Under the pieces are notes generated by a model. The model worked only from the letters and a program-made list of their open reading frames with translations, was not told the DNA's origin and did not search any database. The translations under genes were made by a program, and so were the position numbers. 64,000 nt of DNA from the NCBI RefSeq assembly GCF_000420545.1, contig NZ_ATVD01000002.1, positions 558,001 through 622,000 on the forward strand. Reading direction: 5' to 3'. Of this stretch, positions 1 to 8,435 are shown in pieces (position 1 is the stretch's first letter; each line of letters opens with the position of its first letter). The stretch comes from Arenimonas oryziterrae DSM 21050 = YC6267 (GTDB taxonomy: Bacteria > Pseudomonadota > Gammaproteobacteria > Xanthomonadales > Xanthomonadaceae).

Positions 1-124
1 TGACCGTGCCGTAGGTGCCCACAGGCATGAAGGCAGGGGTTTCTATCGTCCCACGTGGAAAAGTCAGCCTGCCGCGGCGCGCGTTGCCATCTTGGGCGAA
101 TTTTTCGAACTGCATGCGGCTCAT
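1..124 (-). CDS. tgt: queuine tRNA-ribosyltransferase, N-terminal fragment (cut by left edge)
   Basis: The minus strand reads [20 protein letters not shown] and continues through a [16 protein letters not shown] stretch before leaving the window. This is the conserved N-terminus of bacterial Tgt, which exchanges guanine 34 for preQ1 in GU(N)-anticodon tRNAs. Only about 41 codons are present, so no catalytic residues can be checked. An in-frame ATG six codons upstream (position 142) is possible, but the MSR start fits related proteins better. It follows queA on the same strand, the usual queuosine gene order, with a palindromic repeat between them. Confidence 0.9.
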   Translation of the reverse strand, partial: MSRMQFEKFAQDGNARRGRLTFPRGTIETPAFMPVGTYGTV

Positions 125-147
125 CGGGTCATCCAGAATCATTCAAT

Positions 148-204
148 GTAGGCGCCAGCTTGCTGGCGACAGGGTGCGCGAATCGCCAGCAGGCTGGCTC
201 CTAC
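148..204. repeat. REP-like palindrome between queA and tgt
   Basis: Two imperfectly complementary arms, GTAGGCGCCAGCTTGCTGGCGA and its counterpart ending GCTGGCTCCTAC, can fold into a long hairpin. The same motif (GTAGGAGCC, then a GC-rich core, then GGCGA) recurs near 34392 and 49299, and a related form near 19404. The TAG of the arm is the queA stop codon. This is typical of dispersed REP-type elements. A RAYT transposase is not in the window. Confidence 0.75.
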
Positions 205-1229
205 GCAGATGGATACAGCAACATCGCGTCGCCGTAGGAGAAGAAGCGATATTTCTCGCGGACCGCATGCGCGTAAGCCTCGAGAATACGTTCCCGCCCC
301 GCGAACGCCGAAACCAGCATCAGCAGCGTGCTTTCCGGCAGATGGAAATTGGTGACCATCGCGTCGATCGAGCGGATGCGGTAGCCGGGGAAAATGAAGA
401 TCTGCGTATCGCCGGCGAAGGGCTTGAGCTCGCCGCCCTGCAGCGCGGACTCCAGCGCGCGCACGACCGTCGTGCCGACCGCGATCACGCGACCGCCGGC
501 GGCGCGCACGCGCGCGACCTGCGCGCACAGTTCGGCGCCGACGTTGAGCCATTCGCGATGCATCACATGCTCGTCGAGTGATTCGGCGCGCATCGGCTGG
601 AAAGTGCCCGCGCCGACGTGCAGGGTCACATGACCGAATTCCACGCCCTGCGCCCGCAGCCGGTCCAGCAAGGGCTCGTCGAAATGCAGGCCGGCGGTCG
701 GTGCGGCGACGGCGCCCTGGTTTTTCGCGAACACGGTCTGGTAGCGCTCGTCGTCGCTGATATCCGCTTCGCGCGCGATGTACGGCGGCAACGGCATGCG
801 ACCGGCGCGCAGCAGGACCTTGTCCATCGGCTCATCGGTGTCGAAGCGCAGGCGATAGAACTCGCCGTCGCGGCCGAGCACGGTCAGCTTCGTGCCCTCG
901 TCGAGCGTGATGCGCGACTGGGGCTTGGGTGATTTGCTCGCGCCGATCTGCGCACGCACTTCATGCGCACCGGTGATGCGTTCGAGCAGGATCTCGACGC
1001 GACCGCCGGTTTCCTTGACGCCGAACAAGCGCGCCGGGATCACCCGGGTGTCGTTGAACACGAGCAGGTCGCCCGCCCGCAGGAACGCCGGCAGCTCGCG
1101 CATGCCGTGGTCGGCGAAGGCCGCCGGGGATGGCGGCACCACCAGCAATCGGCTGTCCGAGCGCACGGGCAAGGGCGCCTGGGCGATGAGCTCGGGCGGC
1201 AGGTCGAAATGGAAGTCGGATTTCTTCAA
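201..1229 (-). CDS. queA: S-adenosylmethionine:tRNA ribosyltransferase-isomerase
   Basis: QueA transfers and isomerises the ribosyl part of SAM onto preQ1-tRNA to make epoxyqueuosine. The protein opens KKSDFHFDLPPELIAQAPL and contains the family blocks VFNDTRVIPARLFG, PLPPYI, YQTVFAK, GAVAAPTAGLHF, HVTLHVGAGTF and NFHLPESTLLMLVSAF. The TTG at 1229 gives 342 residues, the usual family length. The frame stays open upstream to 1322, but those residues do not look like QueA. No strong ribosome binding site is visible. tgt lies immediately downstream. The stop codon lies inside a REP-like palindrome. Confidence 0.93.
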   Translation of the reverse strand: MKKSDFHFDLPPELIAQAPLPVRSDSRLLVVPPSPAAFADHGMRELPAFLRAGDLLVFNDTRVIPARLFGVKETGGRVEILLERITGAHEVRAQIGASKSPKPQSRITLDEGTKLTVLGRDGEFYRLRFDTDEPMDKVLLRAGRMPLPPYIAREADISDDERYQTVFAKNQGAVAAPTAGLHFDEPLLDRLRAQGVEFGHVTLHVGAGTFQPMRAESLDEHVMHREWLNVGAELCAQVARVRAAGGRVIAVGTTVVRALESALQGGELKPFAGDTQIFIFPGYRIRSIDAMVTNFHLPESTLLMLVSAFAGRERILEAYAHAVREKYRFFSYGDAMLLYPSA

Positions 1230-1325
1230 GGCGGGACAGCGGCGAACCGGGCACGCTGCCCAGGGGCGCGCATTATCCGTTCGCGAGCCCCGGGGCGCCA
1301 TCGTCCCCTGCCCGCCCGGCAAGGA

Positions 1326-1928
1326 TCACAGCCAGCCTTTCGAGCGCGCGGTCCGGTAGGCCTCGATGCGGTTGGCCGCGCCGAGCTTGCCGATCGCTTC
1401 GGAAAGATAGTTGCGCACGGTGCCCTGGGACAGGCTCAGGCGCTCGGCGATTTCGGCACTTTTCACGCCTTCGCCGGCCAGGCGCAGCACTTCGCGCTCG
1501 CGCTCGGTCAGCGGATCCTCGTCGCCCCAGGCCGCCACCGCCAGCTGCGGGTCGATCGCCCGGCCGCCGGCGTGCACCTGCCGCAGCGCGGCTGCGAGCT
1601 GGTCGGAAGGCGCGTCCTTGAGCAGATAGCCGCGCACGCCGGCGTCGAGCGCGCGACGCAGATAGCCGGCGCGCGCGAACGTGGTCAGGATCACCACGCG
1701 CGTGGGCAGATCTGCTTCCTTGACCCGCAGGGCCAGATCGAGCCCGGTCAACCAGGGCATTTCGATGTCGGTCACCAGCAGGTCGGGTTTCTGCGTCTGC
1801 ACGGCGAGCCAGGCGGCTTCGCCGTCACCGGCCTCGGCCACGACCTCGAGATCACTTTCCATGCCCAGCAAGGCGGCGAGCGCGCCGCGCACCATCGCCT
1901 GATCCTCGGCGAGCACCAGACGAATCAT
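1326..1928 (-). CDS. NarL/FixJ-type response regulator (DesR-like)
   Basis: 200 residues: a receiver domain (about 1-118) with acidic AED near the N-terminus, phospho-acceptor Asp54 in LLVTDIEMPWLTG and the conserved Lys in GYLLKDAP, then a LuxR-type helix-turn-helix (about 138-196; LTEREREVLRLAGEG, SQGTVRNYLSEAIGKL). It overlaps the histidine kinase by 4 bases (ATGA), so the two are probably translationally coupled cognates. It is the last gene of the ABC transporter/amidohydrolase operon. The best in-window candidate target is the TGTCA/TGACA repeat cluster upstream of the operon; that link is inference. Confidence 0.92.
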   Translation of the reverse strand: MIRLVLAEDQAMVRGALAALLGMESDLEVVAEAGDGEAAWLAVQTQKPDLLVTDIEMPWLTGLDLALRVKEADLPTRVVILTTFARAGYLRRALDAGVRGYLLKDAPSDQLAAALRQVHAGGRAIDPQLAVAAWGDEDPLTEREREVLRLAGEGVKSAEIAERLSLSQGTVRNYLSEAIGKLGAANRIEAYRTARSKGWL

Positions 1929-3043
1929 GAGCCACTCCTTTCCGGCGCCAACGGCGCACGCAGCACCAGGCGCGTACCGCCGCCCGGCGGACTTTCGATT
2001 TCGAGACTGCCGGCGATCGCACGCACGCGTTCGCGCATGCCTTCCAGGCCGTTGCCGGCGCGATCGACGCCACCGCGACCGTCGTCGGCGATGACCAGGC
2101 GCAGGCCGGACGCTTCCTGCACCAGTTCCACATCGACCTGACGCGCGCCGGCATGGCGAATGACATTGGTGACTGCCTCGCGCACGATCATCGCCAACGC
2201 GAGTTCGACTTTCGGCTCCAGCGCCAGCGGCGCGAGCCGCTGATCCAGACGCACTTCGGCCGACAGTAGAGCCAGTCGTGCGGACGCCAGTTCGGCCTGC
2301 AGTCCGGTCGCGCGAATACCCGCGACCGCTTCGCGCACCTGCGCCAGCGCCTGCCGGGCGACGGTTTCGACTTCATGGATCTGCGCGCGCGCGGCTTCGA
2401 CATCGCGGTCGAGCAGTTTGCCGGCGAGTTCGCTTTTCAGCGCCACCACCGACAGGGTGTGCCCGAGCAGATCGTGCAGATCGCGACCGATGCGTTCGCG
2501 CTCGGCCATGCTCGCGAGGCGTCGCACCTCGTCCTGGGTCAGGCGCAGTTCGGCATTGCGGCGCCAGCGCGCCCGCGAATAGATGTTGCCGGCCACGACC
2601 ATCGTGCCGATCACCGCGACCACGGCCACCGAGCCCAGGGCGAGAAACGGACTGGGCATCACCCACCAGAATTCCAGCGCCATCAGCAACACGAAAAACA
2701 CCGCGAGCACGATCGTCTGACGCGCACTCACCGCGATCGCCAGCATCGCCAGCGCATAGATGATGAAGGTATTGCCGCCGGGATTGAAAGGAATCAGCCC
2801 GTAACCGACCGCCGCGACGGCGAACACCATCCACAGCCGGTAGCGTTCGTCAACGCGATAGAAGCCGAAATACAAGGGCAGAAACACGACTGTTGCGATG
2901 GCGCTGGCGAGCACCGCCTTCATCGGGCGGTCCTGCCAGAACACCAGCGGCAGATAGACGAAAATCAGGTAGGCCAGGCCGAACCACGGCTTGGAATGCA
3001 GGTCGTCTTCGTCGGCGGTCTTGGTGGATGGCGGATTCGACAC
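1925..3043 (-). CDS. sensor histidine kinase, HisKA_3 family (DesK-like)
   Basis: 372 residues. The N-terminal half has about five hydrophobic segments (residues 22-155). It is followed by a HisKA_3 dimerisation helix with phospho-acceptor His190 in ERERIGRDLHDLLGH, and a HATPase domain with IVREAVTNVIRHAGA (N box) and VIADDGRGG (G box). This layout is that of DesK/LiaS-type kinases that sense the membrane or its stress. It lies 21 bases after the amidohydrolase and overlaps the response regulator by 4 bases. The signal sensed cannot be read from the sequence. Confidence 0.92.
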   Translation of the reverse strand: MSNPPSTKTADEDDLHSKPWFGLAYLIFVYLPLVFWQDRPMKAVLASAIATVVFLPLYFGFYRVDERYRLWMVFAVAAVGYGLIPFNPGGNTFIIYALAMLAIAVSARQTIVLAVFFVLLMALEFWWVMPSPFLALGSVAVVAVIGTMVVAGNIYSRARWRRNAELRLTQDEVRRLASMAERERIGRDLHDLLGHTLSVVALKSELAGKLLDRDVEAARAQIHEVETVARQALAQVREAVAGIRATGLQAELASARLALLSAEVRLDQRLAPLALEPKVELALAMIVREAVTNVIRHAGARQVDVELVQEASGLRLVIADDGRGGVDRAGNGLEGMRERVRAIAGSLEIESPPGGGTRLVLRAPLAPERSGS

Positions 3044-3064
3044 GTGGCCTCCGAAGACCGGTGC

Positions 3065-4891
3065 TTAGCGGATTTCCACGGCGTCCACATCCAGTTGGAA
3101 GTGTCCCGCCGGTGCTCCGGCCGTGATCGCCACGGCGCGGAATTGTCTCAGGTCGGCGCCGGCGAAGTCAGCCAGCGGCAGACGCAGCGTTTGCCAGTCC
3201 TTGCCCGGATGGATGTTGACGATACTCGGTCGCGCCTGGGCATCGTTGCCGGAGAACACCATGACGCTGTATTCGCGGCCATCGCCACGCGCCTGGAAAA
3301 CGAGTTCCTGCCGCGACGACACATCCACCGGCTGCATCGGCTGCGTGCCGGGATGCAGCATCGCACCAGCCCAGGGCCAGCTGCCAGCGAGCACGACCTC
3401 GCCCTGCATGCGCAGGGCGCCGGCGCTGCCGGCGGCACCGCCATCGATGCGCACGAGCTCGGCCTTGGAGCTGCCGCCGGCCATTTCATCGGTGGTCGGC
3501 ATCCACTGGCCACCGTCTTTGGCAGCGAGATCCTGGTCGAAGCCGCTGATCACGCCTGGCGGATACGCCGGTGCGGCCACCGCCACCGCCTTCGCCGCCG
3601 GATCGCGATCGACGCGGCGGCCGTTTTTCCAGATCGTGACGATCGCGCGCGTGGCCTCGATGTTCGTGGTCGGATCGCCGTCGACGAGCACCAGATCGGC
3701 GCGCAGATCGCGCGCGATGCGGCCGCGATCGGATAGTCCAAAGGCCTTAGCCGGCAGCGATGTCGCTGCTTTCAGGGCCTCCTGCGGACTGAGACCGGCC
3801 GCGACGAGTTGGGCGATTTCCTCATGCAGGGCCGCGCCATGCGCCGTGTGCGGATTGGGCGCATCGGTGCCGGCGAGCAGCATCACGCCGGCGGCGTGCA
3901 GACGGCGCACGCTTTCGCGGGCATTGGCGATCAGCGCTGGATTGGCGTCGCCGATCGGCAAACGCGAGGCCAGGGTCTGTGTCTGGGCGGCGGAAAGAAA
4001 CGGCGCGATGCGCGGATCGGTGGCCAGCGTGCTTTTTTCGCCCGCGAAACCGGCGACCACGGTCAAGGTCGGCACGAAGAACACGCCGTCGCGCTTGGCC
4101 AGCTGAATGAGTGCGTCGTCGGCCGGCGCATCCTGGAAAACATGCACCAGGCCGTCGATGCCATCGCGCAGGGATTCGCGCGCCTGCTCCTGCGCCGACG
4201 CGTGCACCACGGCCTTGAGGCCCTGCGCATGCGCGGCAGCGATCAGCGCCGCGGCGGTCGCGGCATCGAGTGTGGGCATCTTCCGTGCGTCGGTATAGAC
4301 GTGCAGGTCCTCGCGCACGATCTTGATGTAGTCCGACCCTTCGGCCTTGCGCGCGGCGACCCAGGCCGGCGCTTCGGCGGGCGTGGTCAGGGTGGGAATC
4401 TGCATGCCGTATTCGGTGCCGTGTCCGCCCGGCGCGGTCGCGAGCGTGCCGGCCGACCACAGGTCGGCGCGATCGGTCGCCGCCAGGCTTTCGCGTTCGC
4501 GACGGGCGTCGGCGAGCTGGTGGAAATCAGTGAACATGTCGAGCTCGGTGGTCACGCCGAAACGCAGCGCATCCTTGCGGGCGTCGCCCCAGGCATGCAC
4601 ATGCGCGTCGATCAGACCCGGCAGCAAGGTGCGTCCCTGCCCTTCGACGATTTCGGCATCAGCGGGCATCGCCAGGTGTTCGCCGATGTCCTGGATCCGC
4701 CCATCACGCACGACGACATCGGCCTTGGGCCAGACGCGCTCGCCGTCGAAAACGCGGACGCCGCGAATCATCGTCGCCGCCGGCTGTCCGTCCGATGCGG
4801 AGGCCGCCTCCTTGGGCGTGGTCGACATCTGCATCAGCAGGAAGATCAGCACCGCGATGCTCGCACCTACCACCAGCTTCAGAAATTTCAT
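3065..4891 (-). CDS. membrane-anchored amidohydrolase with C-terminal CIA30-like domain
   Basis: 608 residues. One N-terminal hydrophobic segment (about residues 4-22) should anchor the protein with the rest in the periplasm. Residues about 40-430 form a metal-dependent amidohydrolase of the imidazolonepropionase/prolidase-like group: the GLIDAHVHAWGD metal motif, SDYIKIVRED (possible carboxylated Lys), HAQGLKAVVHAS and LLAGTDAPNPH. The last 150 or so residues (W-MPTTDEMAGGSSKAELV, LVFQARGDGREYSVMVFSG, DWQTLRLPLADFAG) resemble the CIA30/galactose-binding-like fold. It sits between the exporter permease (7 bases upstream) and the two-component genes. The substrate is unknown; a small amide or ester exported or detoxified with the pump is an inference. 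Confidence 0.85.
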   Translation of the reverse strand: MKFLKLVVGASIAVLIFLLMQMSTTPKEAASASDGQPAATMIRGVRVFDGERVWPKADVVVRDGRIQDIGEHLAMPADAEIVEGQGRTLLPGLIDAHVHAWGDARKDALRFGVTTELDMFTDFHQLADARRERESLAATDRADLWSAGTLATAPGGHGTEYGMQIPTLTTPAEAPAWVAARKAEGSDYIKIVREDLHVYTDARKMPTLDAATAAALIAAAHAQGLKAVVHASAQEQARESLRDGIDGLVHVFQDAPADDALIQLAKRDGVFFVPTLTVVAGFAGEKSTLATDPRIAPFLSAAQTQTLASRLPIGDANPALIANARESVRRLHAAGVMLLAGTDAPNPHTAHGAALHEEIAQLVAAGLSPQEALKAATSLPAKAFGLSDRGRIARDLRADLVLVDGDPTTNIEATRAIVTIWKNGRRVDRDPAAKAVAVAAPAYPPGVISGFDQDLAAKDGGQWMPTTDEMAGGSSKAELVRIDGGAAGSAGALRMQGEVVLAGSWPWAGAMLHPGTQPMQPVDVSSRQELVFQARGDGREYSVMVFSGNDAQARPSIVNIHPGKDWQTLRLPLADFAGADLRQFRAVAITAGAPAGHFQLDVDAVEIR

Positions 4892-4898
4892 TGCGGCC

Positions 4899-5681
4899 TC
4901 ACTTCGAGCGCAGCCGCATCGCGGCCAGGGAAAGGAAGAGAACGGTCATCGTCAGCAACACGGCGGCATGCATGCCGAAGCGCACATTCGGATCCTGTCC
5001 GACGATGCCCAGCGCCATGCGGCTCAGATGCCAGGCCGGCCACAGCACCGCCATCTTCTGCAGGATCGGCGGGAACACCATCAGCGGAATCCACAGACCC
5101 GAGAGCACCGACATCGGCAGATAGATCAGATTGACCACGGCCACGGCTGCCTGTCCGCGCACCAGCGTGCCGATCCACAGACCCAGCGCGCAGAACGGCA
5201 AGGTACCGAGCAGCAAGGTTCCAACCAGGGCGAGCCATTGGCCGACACCGAGGCGCACGCCGCCGAATCCGATCGCCGCGATCGACAGCAAGATCAGGAT
5301 GGTGAGCGCGAACATCAGACTCGTGGCGATCTTCGCGAAGAAGTACGCGCCGGTCGGCATCGGCGAAACACGCTTGAGCTCCAGCCAGCCCTGCTGGCGC
5401 TCGATCGCCAGACCGACGCCGAAACCGAACAGGGCCGGGCCGATCACGCCGAATACGCCGTAAGTCGCGAACAGGTACGTAGCCTTTTCCAGGCCCGGCC
5501 AACGGCCCGGAATCAGCAGCGCGAACATCACGTAGAACACCAGCGGGAAGGCCAGCGAAGGCACGGCGAAACTCGGCGTGCGGATCAGGCGCAGCAGTTC
5601 GCAGAATGCCTCGCCGAAATAGATGCGCAGCATCGACGGTCGTGCGGTGGGATAGGAACGGGTACGGGCGGCGGTATTCAT
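4899..5681 (-). CDS. ABC-2 type transporter permease
   Basis: 260 residues with six predicted hydrophobic segments and the ABC-2 pattern: a cytoplasmic N-terminus (LRIYFGEAFCELLRLIRTPSF), a first membrane hairpin (VPSLAFPLVFYVMFALLI), and the mid-protein motif ELKRVSPMPTGAYFFAKI that couples to the ATPase. A late YLPMSVLSGLWIPL segment is typical of exporters of drugs, lipids or peptides. It overlaps the ATPase gene by 4 bases and precedes the amidohydrolase by 7, so it is part of one transcript. The substrate is not deducible. Confidence 0.92.
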   Translation of the reverse strand: MNTAARTRSYPTARPSMLRIYFGEAFCELLRLIRTPSFAVPSLAFPLVFYVMFALLIPGRWPGLEKATYLFATYGVFGVIGPALFGFGVGLAIERQQGWLELKRVSPMPTGAYFFAKIATSLMFALTILILLSIAAIGFGGVRLGVGQWLALVGTLLLGTLPFCALGLWIGTLVRGQAAVAVVNLIYLPMSVLSGLWIPLMVFPPILQKMAVLWPAWHLSRMALGIVGQDPNVRFGMHAAVLLTMTVLFLSLAAMRLRSK

Positions 5682-6634
5682 GCGGTTTCCTCCACGGAGC
5701 TGGCCTGGGCGGCGGTCAGGGACAGGAAAGCCTCTTCCAGGCTGAGCGGACGCACTTCGAGATCGGCCAGGGTTTCATCGGCGGCGAACCAGCGGCGCAG
5801 CACCGACTCGGCGTGATTGCTGACGACTTCGACGCCGCTATCGGTCGCGACCGCCGAACGCACGTCCGGCCAGGAAGCGATCAGCTCGGACGCGAGATGG
5901 GTGCGGGCGCGCAGGCGTTTGCCGGCCGCGCGCGATTTGATGCCGGTCGGCGTGTCTTCCGCGAGCACCTGGCCGGCGGCCATCAGGGCGACGCGATCGG
6001 CCAGGGCGTCGGCTTCTTCCAGGTAATGCGTGGTCAGCACGATACCGGTGCCTTCGTCGCGCAGCTGTCGCAGCACCGCCCAGAAATTGCGCCGCGATTC
6101 CACATCCAGACCGACCGTGGGCTCGTCGACGAACAACAGTGGCGCGCGACCGCAGATCGCCAGCGCGAACTGCACGCGCCGCTGCTGCCCGCCCGACAGC
6201 GCCGAATACGGGCGCTGGGCGATCTCGGTCAATCCGGCCAGGGCCAGCGATTCCGCGAGCGGACGCGGGTCCGGGTAGTAGCTCGAATACAGACGCACGT
6301 GCTCGGCCACGCGCAGCGTGTCGGGCAGGTTGCCTTCCTGCAGCATCACGCCGATGCCACGGCGGATCGCCGGGTCGGTTGGATCGCCGCCGAGCAACTC
6401 GACCTCGCCGCCGTCGGCGGTCAGCCGCCCGGTCAACAGACCCAGCGCCGTGGTCTTGCCGGCGCCATTGGCGCCCAGCACCGCGAGCACCTCGCCTGCG
6501 CGCACATCCAGATCGACGCCCGCCAGCGCCTGCACGGCGCCATAGCGCTTTTGCGCGCCGCGCAGACAGGCGAGCAACGCCCCGCGTTCGGGAGAAGGGG
6601 TCTTGCCGGGGGAGAAATCTTGTCGCGGTGTCAT
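5678..6634 (-). CDS. ABC transporter ATP-binding protein
   Basis: 318 residues with Walker A GANGAGKTT (about 54-62), Q-loop VMLQEGNLPDTLRVAEH, signature LSGGQQRR, Walker B LLFVDEPTVGLD and switch His in VLTTHYLEEAD. The C-terminal 80 residues carry the DUF4162-like extension common in ABC-2 (CcmA/DrrA-type) exporters. It is the first gene of the operon; an AGGAGG-like ribosome binding site (accaggaggcgcacc) precedes the ATG. The upstream 276-base region shared with the divergent aminotransferase contains TGTCA/TGACA repeats that may be its operator. Confidence 0.94.
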   Translation of the reverse strand: MTPRQDFSPGKTPSPERGALLACLRGAQKRYGAVQALAGVDLDVRAGEVLAVLGANGAGKTTALGLLTGRLTADGGEVELLGGDPTDPAIRRGIGVMLQEGNLPDTLRVAEHVRLYSSYYPDPRPLAESLALAGLTEIAQRPYSALSGGQQRRVQFALAICGRAPLLFVDEPTVGLDVESRRNFWAVLRQLRDEGTGIVLTTHYLEEADALADRVALMAAGQVLAEDTPTGIKSRAAGKRLRARTHLASELIASWPDVRSAVATDSGVEVVSNHAESVLRRWFAADETLADLEVRPLSLEEAFLSLTAAQASSVEETA

Positions 6635-6694
6635 GGTGCGCCTCCTGGTGTGGCCCTACTTTCGCCCGACGCCCCCGGCTGTGTTCAGTGGCCG

Positions 6695-6723
6695 CTGTCA
6701 GCGGCTGCACCTGACAGCTGTCA
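6695..6723. promoter_or_regulatory. candidate operator: TGTCA/TGACA inverted repeats
   Basis: CTGTCAG, nine bases, CTGACAG forms one inverted repeat, and the second half-site is also part of a perfect 12-base palindrome TGACAGCTGTCA (6712-6723). Three half-sites lie 60-90 bases upstream of the ATPase start. Such symmetric clusters suit dimeric LuxR-type regulators such as the one encoded at the end of this operon. Binding is inference; no good -35/-10 pair was found next to it. Confidence 0.5.
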
Positions 6724-6819
6724 TGCGCGCGCCGGCGGGGCCCGGCGACCTGGCGCACGGGCGCTGACCAGCGGCGGGAAAAATTCAAACGCCCGGGGGT
6801 TACGCCAGCCCTTTCGGGG

Positions 6820-6858
6820 TGGTAATATCGACCTAAGTATTTGTTTTTATTAACTTAG
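6820..6858 (+). promoter_or_regulatory. candidate extended -10 promoter and downstream dyad for the aminotransferase
   Basis: TGGTAATAT (6820-6828) is a good extended -10 element without a convincing -35. Just downstream, in an AT-rich patch unlike the surrounding DNA, CTAAGT (6833-6838) and ACTTAG (6853-6858) form a perfect dyad with a 14-base spacer. It covers the likely start of transcription, so it could be an operator. The assignment is tentative. Confidence 0.4.
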
Positions 6859-6910
6859 ACGGGACAAACCGCCGCCTCCGCAGCGCGCGCCCCGGGTCCT
6901 GGAGCACAGC

Positions 6911-8407
6911 ATGAACCTCATCGATACCCTCAAGCCCCTGCGCAGCCACGCGGGCAAGGTCCGCACCACCGGTCTGGACGACGCGACGCTGCTGCGTCTG
7001 GCGGAAAAATTCCCGGAACTGGGTGCCGCCGTGCAGGCCGCCGTCGCGCAGTACGAGGCGATCAAGGCCGAGTTCGCCGAGCTCATGGATGCCGACGAGC
7101 AGGCGCAGATCGATGCCGTGCAGTCGGGCTTCGTCAATTTCTACTCCGAAGACGCGGTCAACCCGTATGTCGCGATCGCCGCGCGCGGCCCGTGGCTGGT
7201 CACGCTCAAGGGCGCGGTGGTCCACGACTCCGGCGGCTACGGCATGCTCGGCTTCGGCCATACGCCGGCCAAGGTGCTCGAAGCGATGGCCAAGCCGCAG
7301 GTCATGGCGAACGTGATGTCGCCGAGCCTGTCGCAGCTGCGCATCGTGCGCGCGCTGCGCAAGGAAATCGGCCAGACGCGCGGCGGCTGTCCGTACACGA
7401 AATTCCTGTGCCTGAACTCGGGTTCGGAATCGGTTTCGCTGGCCGGCCGCATCGCCGACGTCAACAGCAAGCTCATGACCGACGCGGGCGGCAAGTACGC
7501 CGGCCGCACGATCAAGCGCCTCGCGATGAAGGGCGCCTTCCACGGCCGCACCGAACGTCCGGCGATCTTCTCCGACTCCAGCCGCAAGGCTTACGAAACG
7601 CATCTGGCGAGCTTCCGCAACGAAGATTCGCTGATCACGATCGAGCCGTACTCGATCGAGCAGCTCAAGAAGGCGTTTGCCGACGCGGAAAGCAACGGCT
7701 GGTTCATCGAGGCGATGTTCCTCGAACCGGTGATGGGCGAAGGCGACCCGGGCCGCGCGTTGCCGCCGGCGTTCTACGCCGCCGCACGCGAGCTGACCAA
7801 GGCGCACGGCACCCTGCTGCTGATCGACTCGATCCAGGCCGGCCTGCGCGCACACGGCGTGCTGTCGGTCATCGACTACCCGGGATTCGAAGGCCTGGAA
7901 GCGCCGGACATGGAAACCTATTCGAAGGCGCTCAACGGCGGCCAGTACCCGCTGTCGGTGCTCGCGGTCACCGAGCGCACTGCCGGCCTGTACCGCAAGG
8001 GCGTCTACGGCAACACGATGACCACGAACCCGCGCGCGATGGACATCGCTGCGGTCGTGCTCGACTCGCTGACGCCGGAACTGCGCGCGAACATCCGCAA
8101 CAAGGGCACGGAATTCCTCGACAAGCTCAACAAGCTCAAGGACGAACTCGGCGGCCTGATCACCAAGGTCCAGGGCACCGGCCTGCTGTTCTCCTGCGAA
8201 CTCGACCCGAGCTTCAAGTGCTACGGCGCCGGCTCGACGGAAGAATTCCTGCGCGAACGCGGCCTGGGCGTCATCCATGGCGGCGTCAACTCGCTGCGCT
8301 TCACGCCGCATTTCGGCATCACCAGCGAGGAAGTCGACCTGATGATCTCGCATGTGCGCATCGGCCTGCTGCAGGGTCCGCGCAAGACGCAGGCCGCGGC
8401 AGCCTGA
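6911..8407 (+). CDS. PLP-dependent class III aminotransferase
   Basis: 498 residues. The fold-type I class III pattern is clear: NSGSESV (phosphate loop), KGAFHGRTERPAIF, EPVMGEGDPGRALPPAFY, the PLP-binding Lys339 in ETYSKALNGGQYPLS and TMTTNPRAMD. The usual DExQTG motif that holds the Asp facing the pyridine nitrogen reads DSIQAG here (Asp306 kept, Glu replaced by Ser). The N-terminal 110 residues are longer than in ornithine or acetylornithine aminotransferases. The start ATG follows CCTGGAGCACAGC. A small conserved protein follows at 28 bases. Substrate unknown; related proteins are often annotated as lysine or aspartate aminotransferase family. Confidence 0.88.
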   Translation: MNLIDTLKPLRSHAGKVRTTGLDDATLLRLAEKFPELGAAVQAAVAQYEAIKAEFAELMDADEQAQIDAVQSGFVNFYSEDAVNPYVAIAARGPWLVTLKGAVVHDSGGYGMLGFGHTPAKVLEAMAKPQVMANVMSPSLSQLRIVRALRKEIGQTRGGCPYTKFLCLNSGSESVSLAGRIADVNSKLMTDAGGKYAGRTIKRLAMKGAFHGRTERPAIFSDSSRKAYETHLASFRNEDSLITIEPYSIEQLKKAFADAESNGWFIEAMFLEPVMGEGDPGRALPPAFYAAARELTKAHGTLLLIDSIQAGLRAHGVLSVIDYPGFEGLEAPDMETYSKALNGGQYPLSVLAVTERTAGLYRKGVYGNTMTTNPRAMDIAAVVLDSLTPELRANIRNKGTEFLDKLNKLKDELGGLITKVQGTGLLFSCELDPSFKCYGAGSTEEFLRERGLGVIHGGVNSLRFTPHFGITSEEVDLMISHVRIGLLQGPRKTQAAAA

Positions 8408-8435
8408 TCACACCATCGTTGCGCAGGGGAAACGC

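Noticed and set aside
1230..1322. N-terminal extension of queA
   Set aside because: The open frame is low-complexity and does not match QueA; the TTG at 1229 gives the conserved start.
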